Below, one piece after another: positions 56,517 through 64,000 of a stretch of 64,000 bases of DNA. A model generated the notes under the pieces. That model saw nothing but the letters and a program-made list of their open reading frames with translations. It did no database searches and was not told where the DNA came from. The stretch spans positions 62,001 through 126,000 of the forward strand of contig JACRFB010000040.1 of the NCBI GenBank assembly GCA_016218045.1, given 5' to 3'. Source of the stretch: Ignavibacteriota bacterium. Its GTDB lineage: Bacteria > Bacteroidota > Ignavibacteria > SZUA-365. How positions within the stretch are numbered: the stretch's first letter is position 1; each line of letters begins with the position of its first letter. A program made the translations under genes and the position numbers.

Positions 56517-57641
56517 ATGCACCGAAACATCCTCCGCCTGTTCGCCCCCCTCCTGCTTCTCCTCGCCACGGCCGCGTCCGCGCAGGAGTCCCGCCCGAAA
56601 AACATCATCCTGCTCATCGGCGACGGCATGGGCACGGCGCAATTGAGTGCGCACGTGCTGCAGCAGAAGGATTCACGTTTCCACGAATTCCCGGTCGCAG
56701 GATTTTCGATGACACAATCGGCCAATGCCTTCGTTACGGAGTCGGCCGCGGGAGCGACGGCGCTCGCGACGGGCAGGCGCACGGTGAACGGACATCTCTC
56801 GCTCTCGCACATCAATGAACCTTTAACCACGCTGCTCGAGGCCGCGCGCGCCTACGCCGGCAAGGCGACGGGTGTGGTCGCGACGTCGTCGATCACGCAT
56901 GCCACGCCCGCGGCCTTCCTCGCGCATGTGGATTCGCGGAAAAAGGAATTCGAGATCGCCGAACAAATCGCCTCCTCGGGCGTGGATGTGGCGATCGGCG
57001 GCGGACGGCGCTTCTTCCTTCCCGCGCCCGAAGGTGCCCGCACGGACGGGACCGACCTGCTCGCGGCCATGCGCGCACGCGGCTACGACGTGCGCACAGA
57101 GCTGCATGACGGCGGGGCGAACGCGCGCACGACCGAGGCGGCAACGGGTGCCGCGGCGGGGAGCGCAGCGAGGCGCAGCATCATCCTCATGGCCGACGAG
57201 GGCCTGCCGAAAGCGGGTGAACGTTCATACTCCCTCGGCGATATGATCCGTGTCGCACTCGCAGCGCTTGTGCAGGACAGCGACGGCTTTGTGCTTATGG
57301 TGGAAGGATCACAAATCGACTGGGCGGCACACGCCAACGACCTGCCGCAATTACATTGTGAAATGGCCGACTTTGAAACCGCGCTCGCCGCGGCGCTTGA
57401 CTTCGCGGCACGCGACCGGCACACCCTCGTGGTTGTCACGGCTGATCATGAGACGGGCGGACTCTCACTCACCGGAAAAACGCCCGACGGTTCCGACATG
57501 AATGCACACTGGGCGGGTGATGATCACACCGGCGCGATGGTGCCGCTGTTTGCCTTCGGTCCGGGCTCAACGCGATTTGGCGGCATACATCGCAATGAGG
57601 AAATCGGCAAACGTTTGATGGAGTTGATTCAGGGACGTTGA
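56517..57641 (+). CDS. Exported alkaline phosphatase (PhoA family)
   Basis: 374 residues. Signal peptide LRLFAPLLLLLATAASAQ. Metal and active-site motifs: NIILLIGDGMGTAQ, the nucleophile Ser in FVTESAAGATALATG near residue 75, VVATSSITHATPAAF, VEGSQIDWAAHAND, VVTADHETGG and the final His in GDDHTGAMVPLFAFG. The residue before the nucleophile Ser is Glu where E. coli PhoA has Asp. It is shorter than E. coli PhoA and lacks the crown insert. Probably periplasmic phosphomonoesterase. Confidence 0.93.
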   Translation: MHRNILRLFAPLLLLLATAASAQESRPKNIILLIGDGMGTAQLSAHVLQQKDSRFHEFPVAGFSMTQSANAFVTESAAGATALATGRRTVNGHLSLSHINEPLTTLLEAARAYAGKATGVVATSSITHATPAAFLAHVDSRKKEFEIAEQIASSGVDVAIGGGRRFFLPAPEGARTDGTDLLAAMRARGYDVRTELHDGGANARTTEAATGAAAGSAARRSIILMADEGLPKAGERSYSLGDMIRVALAALVQDSDGFVLMVEGSQIDWAAHANDLPQLHCEMADFETALAAALDFAARDRHTLVVVTADHETGGLSLTGKTPDGSDMNAHWAGDDHTGAMVPLFAFGPGSTRFGGIHRNEEIGKRLMELIQGR

Positions 57642-57663
57642 TCTGCGCTCTGCCGGAGACAAC

Positions 57664-57880
57664 GCCGGAGTCGACACAGTGGCCGTCTCCTGACTCCTCA
57701 CACGAGTGTTAGGAGTCAGGAGGAAGGAGACAGGAGGAACGACTTGTCTCGGTGGCCGTCTCCTGACTCCTGTCTCCTGTATCCTTACGCACATGGAGCA
57801 GATCGATCTACTGATCTACCCATCTACCAACTACCCATCTACCGGGTACCAAATCCTCACACGAGCGTGAGGAGTCAGGA
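57664..57880. repeat. Composite family A + family B repeat, left of the kelch gene
   Basis: Contains GTCTCCTGACTCCTCACACG, its complement with GTGTTAGGAGTCAGG, GGAGACAGGAGGAACGA, and CTACCCATCTACCAACTACC. Bases 57711-57880 align without gaps to 60118-60287 (offset 2407), with a few substitutions before 57779 and near the right end. The central 85 bases are practically identical. It separates convergent phoA and kelch genes and may act as terminator for both. Confidence 0.85.
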
Positions 57881-57902
57881 TACACAGACAAAAGGTTTGA
57901 GT

Positions 57903-59843
57903 TTATTCTACCACACGTCGGAAGATCAACGCCAGACCGTCTTTGCACGCGTACAACCAATACCCACGCCAGGGAACGCCCTTGTCACCTGCATCGACGT
58001 AATACTCGCGGCATTTGCTATCAGGTTGAGTGGCGTAGACAGATGGATCGAAATATTTCATGGGTAGCTTTATCCATCCCTTTCGTTTTGCATCGTCGAG
58101 AGCCCGTTCCTCCCCGCCTTCGCGGATGCGGGCATGCGTAGAGAGCGGGCCGCCGAACTCGAATGGCCAACCGACGCAGTTCCATCCCTGTCGAAGCGAA
58201 ACGACTGCACTATCGTGCCGATATCCTGCCGCGCGAATCGTTCGAGATTGGGGATGAGGATTCCACAGCCAGACACCCTGGGAGGGGCGTAATGTGTCAC
58301 ACGTACCATATTGCGCATTCGTTCCATACTGTACCGCATGAACAGGATCAACAGCCAGATCGACACAAAAATATCCGCATGGAGACGCGTCATGCGGTGT
58401 GACAGCAGGTGCGAGCATGGTCCACCCAGCCGATGACGTAGTAGCGGAAACGAGAAAAGGAAGCGCCGGTTCGAGTCGCCACAGGTCGCGATATACTCCC
58501 GGCGACGTGCCGCCCATAAACCAGAATATGCCCTCATCGTCGCGCGTGCTCGCGAATTTGGAGAATGAACGAGGTGTGTTTCGTGCATCACGGACTCCCT
58601 TCACTCCGCTATACCCGGCGGCGCCTTGTGTGAGAGATCCCTTCAACCACACCCATTGGCGGGATTCAGGGAGAAAGGCCCACACATCGTTCCTCGACGT
58701 TGCTCCACCCTGTTTTTCGATCGCACCCCCAAAAAGCCAGAACCTGCCTCCGTCATCCATCCAACAAGAGAATGCGCTTCGGGCACCGGGTGTGTTCTCC
58801 TTTGCCGGCCATCCCTGCGTGCCGCCGTGTACCGGTGAATCCGGTTCCGGGGATCCATGGACCCATTCCCATTGACCACGTGTAATGTCGAAACGCCAAA
58901 GGTCGTTGCATGAGGCCATTTTCTCCACCGTCACTCTTTCGCTACCCCCGTACAACCACACGTCCCCGGTTTCATCAACCGCAATACCGGTGAGTATCCG
59001 ACCACCCGGGTGTCGATCCGTGGCTCCATAGGAGGCCCGAGTGTTTATGGTTTTTGTACCAGCCATCCACGTCCATCGCTGTGTCGAAGGATCGTACATC
59101 CAGAGATCTGCTAACGTCCCTTTGACGGTTGTGTCAGCCATTCCATATCCACCGTACATCCAGAATCGTCCGCGTGAATCCGTCGCACATGCGGCGCTTG
59201 TGCGGGCTCCCGGGAATGCGGTATCGGACGCAACACCGATAGGACCGTATCTACCTTTGACATACTTCTTGCTGGACCCACCCATCCACGTCCAATTTCC
59301 GCCACCTGCTTGTGAGTACATCCACAGGTCATTGAGAGCGCCGGTATCACTAAGCGAATCCAAGCCCCAGCCGCCAAAAAGCCACAAACGACCGGTATGA
59401 TCACGCCACGCCGCAGATCCACCCCGCGCGCCGGGTGTATTCTCACGACTGGGCGTACCCATGACGCCGTATCGCGGTGGTGCTCCAGCCGAGTCCGCAC
59501 CCGACATCCATGTCCACTCGCTTGTGCGCGCATCCCATCGCCAGAGGTCGTTCCCGTTTCCACCCGGTGGTGTCGCGTCGAAGATCAAACCGCCGAATAT
59601 CCACATGTTTCCGGTTGTATCGGCCCACATTGCGCAATCGTGCCGCGAGCCGGGGATGTTGTCCTTATGAGGCACGCCGAGCGTTCCGAAACGACCCGGT
59701 TTATTCGACTGCAGATCTCCGTGCATCCAGGTCCACATGGGGACGCCGTACCGTTCCTGTGAGAACGCTGTTGGAACATGGACACAAGCCATCATGACGA
59801 ACATCCATACTACACATTCAGACTTCACCCTGAAATACACCAT
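57903..59843 (-). CDS. Exported kelch-repeat protein
   Basis: 646 residues. Signal peptide CVVWMFVMMACVHVPTAFSQ. Six or so kelch blades recur with GRxGxxGVPxxxNxPGxR, then DxxGxxWxFGG and NDLWxWD..xxWTWM: for example MWIFGGLIFDATPPGGNGND, RLWLFGGWGLDS, RFWMYGGYGMADTT, DVWLYGGSERVT, RFWLFGGAIEKQ, IFWFMGGTSPGVYRD. The C-terminal 180 residues have GWTMLAPAV, GWNCVGWPFEF and RGYWLYACKDG, and there is no T9SS tail. The DNA is visibly lower in G+C than the surroundings and the gene is bracketed by direct repeats. Confidence 0.88.
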   Translation of the reverse strand: MVYFRVKSECVVWMFVMMACVHVPTAFSQERYGVPMWTWMHGDLQSNKPGRFGTLGVPHKDNIPGSRHDCAMWADTTGNMWIFGGLIFDATPPGGNGNDLWRWDARTSEWTWMSGADSAGAPPRYGVMGTPSRENTPGARGGSAAWRDHTGRLWLFGGWGLDSLSDTGALNDLWMYSQAGGGNWTWMGGSSKKYVKGRYGPIGVASDTAFPGARTSAACATDSRGRFWMYGGYGMADTTVKGTLADLWMYDPSTQRWTWMAGTKTINTRASYGATDRHPGGRILTGIAVDETGDVWLYGGSERVTVEKMASCNDLWRFDITRGQWEWVHGSPEPDSPVHGGTQGWPAKENTPGARSAFSCWMDDGGRFWLFGGAIEKQGGATSRNDVWAFLPESRQWVWLKGSLTQGAAGYSGVKGVRDARNTPRSFSKFASTRDDEGIFWFMGGTSPGVYRDLWRLEPALPFLVSATTSSAGWTMLAPAVTPHDASPCGYFCVDLAVDPVHAVQYGTNAQYGTCDTLRPSQGVWLWNPHPQSRTIRAAGYRHDSAVVSLRQGWNCVGWPFEFGGPLSTHARIREGGEERALDDAKRKGWIKLPMKYFDPSVYATQPDSKCREYYVDAGDKGVPWRGYWLYACKDGLALIFRRVVE

Positions 59844-59898
59844 GGATCACCCCGTTGTTCGAGAGGTTCATCGCAGGAAAAACTATGAGTGTGACGGG

Positions 59899-59906
59899 AG
59901 AATATA
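59899..59906 (-). promoter_or_regulatory. Candidate -7 element of the kelch gene promoter
   Basis: TATATTCT on the minus strand, about 55 bases before the start codon, in the small A+T-rich gap between the gene and the right-hand repeat block. The upstream partner is TTT and not TTG, so it is a weak match. Confidence 0.3.
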
Positions 59907-59982
59907 TCACACCTGTCTATCCGAAAAAAAACGGCTATCATTTGTCCAATTATCGACAGGGAAAACGAATTGACACTGTGGC

Positions 59983-60355
<373 letters not shown>

Positions 60356-60415
60356 CACAACGGAGCAGACCCTACGCCCGAAGCGTCGAAACGGACAACA
60401 GAATCGATCCCACCC

Positions 60416-60895
60416 TCAATCCGCGAATTGCCGCAGTGATTTTTTAAATCGTTCGAAGGCGGGACGGAAGCGGACCAGGTCCTCGGCGCGGCGGTATTTA
60501 ATGCCGAAAACGACACGTGTGTTTTCCGTAATGATGTCGCGGTAGGAACGTGTGTAGCGTCCGCCCCGGTCGGCGATGGTCACGAGAGTCACAGTGTATT
60601 GATCGATCTGTTGTTCCGAACGTGTCACCACTTTCTCGCGGCGTTCATTGAGCAGAATGTCGACAGGTTCGCCCGACCATTGGGGCGAAAAGACGTAGAA
60701 TTCCACCGCACCGTCGGGAGAGGCAAAAAACACACTCTCGGCGCCGATCCCTGTGGCGCTTTTTAGCGACACGCGCGCCACAAACTCCCGCGGATATTCG
60801 ATGGTAAACCACGCGCCTTCGAAGGTCTTCCATCCCTTCTGCCCCGCGGCTATCGCTGCCGCTGTTAAAAGAAGTACGAGTGTCATGCGGAACAT
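60416..60895 (-). CDS. Small exported protein of unknown function
   Basis: 159 residues from the ATG at 60895 (a second ATG at 60886 is equally possible). Signal peptide [16 protein letters not shown]. The mature part starts WKTFEGAWFTIEYPREFVAR, then VFFASPDGAVEFYVFSPQWSG, YTVTLVTIADRGGRYTRSYRD and a closing amphipathic helix FRPAFERFKKSLRQF. This pattern resembles PsbP/DUF1795-like proteins that begin with a WFTIxYP strand. Probably periplasmic. No partner gene is evident. Confidence 0.65.
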   Translation of the reverse strand: MFRMTLVLLLTAAAIAAGQKGWKTFEGAWFTIEYPREFVARVSLKSATGIGAESVFFASPDGAVEFYVFSPQWSGEPVDILLNERREKVVTRSEQQIDQYTVTLVTIADRGGRYTRSYRDIITENTRVVFGIKYRRAEDLVRFRPAFERFKKSLRQFAD

Positions 60896-61088
60896 CGTGT
60901 AATCTACGCAAGGGAAAGGGGAAAGTGGACGGGGATCGCGACACTTTTTCCTTTCGCTTCCGCATGGTAAGTTTGCAGGACCACTATCACGCACCTGCAT
61001 CCACACGATGCGCTCTCCTTCCCCACTCCCCCCTCTCCCCTTCCCTCGACATTCGCGATCTATTTCCGCATAACCTCTGGAGGCATTC

Positions 61089-62480
61089 ATGTCAGTCACC
61101 GTGCTCATCATCATTGTTGTCGTCGTCGCAGCGATCGTGGGATTCGTCTTCTGGATGACCCGGCAATACAGGAAAGTGGGCCCGAACGAAGTGCTGGTCG
61201 TGTCCGGACGCTCGAGCGTCATCACCACCCCCGACGGCACCAAGCAGGAAATCGGCTATCGCTTCCATATCGGCGGCGCGGCCTTCGTGAACCCGTTCAC
61301 GGCACAGGCCAGCGCCATGCCGATCGAGGTTGTGAGTCTTGCGATCAAGACACCGGAAGTGCTGTCGAAGGACGGTATCGCCATCGTGACCGAATCCTCC
61401 GCGCAGGTAAAGATCGATACGAGCGAGTACGCGATCTTCCTCGCCTCGCAGAACTTTCTCGCGGGCGGCACCGACGCCGTGCGCGAAGTGGCCCAGACCG
61501 TGCTCGAAGGCAAGGTGCGTGAAACCATCGGCAGCATGACGGTGGCCGAACTGTACCAGAACCGCGCGGAATTTGCGCAGCGTGTGTACAACGCCGTGGT
61601 GCGCGATCTCGCCAGCATGGGCCTCGTGATGCTCTCCTTCGCATTGAAGGACATCAGCGACACGCAGGGCTACCTCGACGCGCTGTCGAAGCCGATGGTC
61701 GCAGCCGCCAAGCGCGACGCTGCGATCAAGCAGGCCGAGTACGACCGCGACGCGGCCATCTACGCTGCACAGGCCAAGAAGGAAGCCGACATCGCCAAAC
61801 TGACCGCCGACGCGGAAGTGGCCGGACGCAACTGGAAGAACGAGGAACTGAAGGCCAATTCGCAGATCAACGTGAACAAGGTCCGTGCAAAGGCCGACGT
61901 CACCTACGAACTCGAGCGCTACCGCCTTGCCCAGGAAGTGAAGGTGGAAGAGTACAAGGTGAAGATCATCGAGACGCAGGAACAGGCGAAGGTGCAGACC
62001 GAGGAAATCCTCCGCAAGGAGAAGGAACTCGAGGCGAACATCATCAAGCCGGCCGAGGCGCGCAGGGCGCAGATACAGTCCGAGGCCGAGGCCGAGAGCT
62101 TCCGCGTGGGCAAGGAATCCGAAGCACGCGCATCCGCGCGGGCGCGCGAGAATGCCGTCGAGGCCGAACGTATCAAACTGCTGGGCGCCAGCGAAGCCGA
62201 CGCGATGAAGGAAAAGGCGAAGGCCTACGAGCAGTACAACCAGGCCGCCATGTACCAGATGATCGTCGACATTCTTCCCGAACTGACAAAGAACGTGGCC
62301 GAACCGCTTTCGCGCATCGACAAGATCACCCTTATCGGCGGCAGCGACGGCAAGCTCGGCACGTCGCAGATCACCGGACAGATCGCCGATGTGTTGTCGC
62401 AGGTTCCCGAAGTTGTCAAATCGCTCACCGGAGTCGACCTCGCCAAATATCTGCGCGAGAAACTCGGCGGAGAGGCCTGA
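61089..62480 (+). CDS. Flotillin-like SPFH/band 7 protein
   Basis: 463 residues, CTCTGGAGG upstream. One N-terminal membrane helix (VTVLIIIVVVVAAIVGFVFWM) followed by a band-7 domain (YRKVGPNEVLVVSGR, FVNPFTAQASAMPIEVVSLAI, ALKDISDTQGYLDALSKP). Then a long Ala/Glu/Lys-rich coiled coil (about 215-400) typical of flotillins and a C-terminal region. It scaffolds membrane microdomains. No NfeD-like partner gene is adjacent in the window. Confidence 0.92.
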   Translation: MSVTVLIIIVVVVAAIVGFVFWMTRQYRKVGPNEVLVVSGRSSVITTPDGTKQEIGYRFHIGGAAFVNPFTAQASAMPIEVVSLAIKTPEVLSKDGIAIVTESSAQVKIDTSEYAIFLASQNFLAGGTDAVREVAQTVLEGKVRETIGSMTVAELYQNRAEFAQRVYNAVVRDLASMGLVMLSFALKDISDTQGYLDALSKPMVAAAKRDAAIKQAEYDRDAAIYAAQAKKEADIAKLTADAEVAGRNWKNEELKANSQINVNKVRAKADVTYELERYRLAQEVKVEEYKVKIIETQEQAKVQTEEILRKEKELEANIIKPAEARRAQIQSEAEAESFRVGKESEARASARARENAVEAERIKLLGASEADAMKEKAKAYEQYNQAAMYQMIVDILPELTKNVAEPLSRIDKITLIGGSDGKLGTSQITGQIADVLSQVPEVVKSLTGVDLAKYLREKLGGEA

Positions 62481-62485
62481 TTACA

Positions 62486-62525
62486 CGGAGTGCCCAACTC
62501 CTGTCTCCTTCCTCCTTACTCCTGA
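62486..62525. repeat. Single family A fragment
   Basis: GCCCAACTCCTGTCTCCTTCC followed by TCCTTACTCCTGACGCAG, the CTCCTGTCTCCT words of family A without the full palindrome, in the gap between the flotillin gene and the aminotransferase gene. Confidence 0.5.
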
Positions 62526-62585
62526 CGCAGCTTTCACCCAACTACTGCACTATCACTCCATCGACTACTTTCCCGGAAGCAACCC

Positions 62586-64000
62586 GTGACCGCAGATAGA
62601 ATCAACCTCATCGGAACCTCCCCCACCCTGAAGGTGGACGCCAAGGCCAAGGCCATGCGCGAGGAGGGAATCGACGTCGTGAACCTGAGCGTGGGCGAGC
62701 CGGACTTCCCGACACCGCGCCACATCAGTGATGCGGCGAAGAAGGCCATCGACGAGAATTTCACCAAGTACACCGCGAGCGAAGGCATACTGCCCCTGCG
62801 CAAGGCCATCGCGCAGCAGGTGAAGGACGAGTGCGGACTCGAGTACGAACCGTCGCAGATCATCGTCTCGAACGGCGCAAAACATTCGCTCTACAACGCG
62901 ATGATGGCGCTCGTGAACGACGGCGACGAGGTGATCATTCCCGCGCCGTACTGGGTCTCGTATCCCGAGATGGTGAAACTCGCAAACGGCACGCCGGTCA
63001 TACTCAAGACGCGCGAGGAGGACGGCTTCCGCCTGAATCCCGACGCGCTGCGCGACACCATCACCGCGCGCACGCGCGCCGTGTTCCTCAACAACCCGTC
63101 GAATCCGACGGGCGGCGGCTACACGCGCGAGGAACTCGAGGCCATCGCCGATGTGATCGTGTCGGAAGACATCTACGTCATCGCCGATGAGATCTACGGC
63201 AAGCTGATGTACGACTCGCTCAAGTTCACACGCTTCGCGACACTCGGACCCGAGGTGAAAAAACGCACCATCACCATCGACGGCGTCTCGAAGGCCTATG
63301 CCATGACCGGCTGGCGCATCGGCTGGGCGGCGGGACCGAAGGACGTCATCGCGGCGATGGCGAAGGTACAGAGCCACGCCACGTCGAATCCAAGCTCCAT
63401 TTCGCAGCGCGCCGCGCTCGAGGCGTACAAGGGTCCGCAATACGAAATCTCGAAGATGGCGGCCGAGTTCGAAAAACGCCGCAACTACGTCGTGTACAAA
63501 CTGCAGAGCATCCCCGGCGTGTCGTGCCCGATGCCGCGCGGCGCCTTCTATGCGTTCCCGAACGTGTCGTCGTACTACGAAAAGGAATTCGAGGGCGTGC
63601 CGATACGCAACAGCTACGGCATGGCGTACTACCTGCTCAAACACGCGCACGTGGCGATCATCGCGGGCGAGGCGTTCGGTTCGGACGAGTTCATCCGCAT
63701 CAGCTACGCGACCTCGATGCAGAATCTCGAGAAAGGCCTCGCGCGCATCACCGATGCCCTCGCAAAACTGAAACCCGCGCCAAAACGCAAGCTCATCCGT
63801 CTCGCCAATACCGAAACCGTCGTGAAACACGAGGCACCGGTGGATGCGAAGGTGACGATCGAACGGCGCGATGCGCTGGTGGCCGAAGCCGAGGCGCATC
63901 TCCACTATTCGAGTTACCACGAGTGGAACGCGAACATCAACGGCATGATCGTGCAGCTCCGCACGAATGTCGCCCACTTGTACGACTTCTGGATGGAGAA
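62586..64000 (+). CDS. Class I aminotransferase (aspartate aminotransferase-like), 3' end beyond window
   Basis: Open from the GTG at 62586 to the window edge (471 codons visible). Core features: NLSVGEPDFPTP, KYTASEGILPLRKAI, VSNGAKHSLYNAMMAL, PAPYWVSYPEM, LNNPSNPTGG, VIADEIYGKLMY, the PLP Lys in TIDGVSKAYAMTGWRIGWAA, and RISYATSMQNL. Class I aspartate aminotransferases end near residue 395-400. Here a further 75 or more residues follow (PKRKLIRLANTETVV..., DALVAEAEAHLHYSSYHEW), so there is an additional C-terminal domain. The main activity is likely aspartate or broad-specificity transamination. Confidence 0.9.
   Translation, partial: MTADRINLIGTSPTLKVDAKAKAMREEGIDVVNLSVGEPDFPTPRHISDAAKKAIDENFTKYTASEGILPLRKAIAQQVKDECGLEYEPSQIIVSNGAKHSLYNAMMALVNDGDEVIIPAPYWVSYPEMVKLANGTPVILKTREEDGFRLNPDALRDTITARTRAVFLNNPSNPTGGGYTREELEAIADVIVSEDIYVIADEIYGKLMYDSLKFTRFATLGPEVKKRTITIDGVSKAYAMTGWRIGWAAGPKDVIAAMAKVQSHATSNPSSISQRAALEAYKGPQYEISKMAAEFEKRRNYVVYKLQSIPGVSCPMPRGAFYAFPNVSSYYEKEFEGVPIRNSYGMAYYLLKHAHVAIIAGEAFGSDEFIRISYATSMQNLEKGLARITDALAKLKPAPKRKLIRLANTETVVKHEAPVDAKVTIERRDALVAEAEAHLHYSSYHEWNANINGMIVQLRTNVAHLYDFWME

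Noticed and set aside
58460-58500. tRNA T-arm-like GGTTCGAGTC
   Set aside because: No acceptor stem or anticodon arm can be drawn around it and it lies inside the kelch gene; no tRNA or rRNA was seen elsewhere in the window.
60896-61243. N-terminal extension of the small exported protein to 61243
   Set aside because: The extension would precede a clear signal peptide and contains low-complexity intergenic sequence overlapping the flotillin gene start.

Overview
The window is a high-GC, gene-dense bacterial chromosome segment from a Gram-negative, outer-membrane-bearing member of the Bacteroidota superphylum. The best guess is the Ignavibacteria/Kapabacteria/Chlorobi side, inferred from gene content and not proven. 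Supporting signs are: type IX secretion (T9SS) C-terminal sorting domains of the form PNP...YDALGR...G.Y on four exported proteins; Kdo/LPS genes kdsA-kdsC; an outer-membrane barrel protein; many secreted LamG, BACON-like and kelch proteins; and several upstream sequences that fit a Bacteroidota-type promoter (TTG, 19-21 bases, TAnnTT).

Layout. 1-5.0 kb: tail of a Ppx/GppA phosphatase, a beta-barrel protein, a lipoprotein and a secreted M1 aminopeptidase with a T9SS tail. 5-8.9 kb (minus strand): rrf2-tgt-yajC-ribBA and then greA, which has its own promoter followed directly by a terminator-like hairpin. 8.9-13.8 kb: a double zinc-ribbon protein, an ECF sigma factor with a small partner, a PD40 beta-propeller protein and an M28 peptidase with PDZ. 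14.1-22.6 kb: a complete potassium-uptake locus in the unusual order kdpC-orf36-kdpF-kdpA-kdpB-orf120-kdpD-kdpE. 22.6-25.8 kb (minus): rel-HU-ruvX. 26-37.9 kb (minus): a tightly packed run of GT-C/TPR membrane protein, GHL10 glycosidase-like protein, glnE, M6-type metalloprotease, aldo/keto reductase, truA and a degenerate purple acid phosphatase. 38.4-40.8 kb: overlapping prfA-kdsA-kdsC. 41-46 kb: a T9SS protein, a class V aminotransferase, an aquaporin and a Cys-rich exported protein. 46.5-56.1 kb (minus): three large secreted proteins, including a 1751-residue multidomain protein with an HExxHxxGxxD motif. 56.5-64 kb: alkaline phosphatase, a kelch protein, a small exported protein, a flotillin-like SPFH protein and a class I aminotransferase running off the window.

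The most unusual feature is a set of intergenic repeat families that the genes do not explain. They include an 87-bp palindromic GTCTCC/CCTCACACGAGTGTGAGG family, a CTACCAACTACC family, a 96-bp GTGGAAAGTAGC family with a central hairpin, a CGTCTRAY octamer array, a 155-bp two-hairpin direct repeat and polypyrimidine tracts. Two secreted-protein genes, at 41006-42985 and 57903-59843, are each bracketed by near-identical direct copies of one family. This looks like a cassette, but no recombinase is present in the window. Some of the other repeats supply the stop codons of neighbouring genes.

The remaining content is mainly housekeeping: translation, stringent response, riboflavin, queuosine, Kdo and K+ homeostasis. 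It is mixed with a large secretome of peptidases and adhesin-like or beta-propeller proteins, which suits a heterotroph that degrades external protein or polysaccharide.
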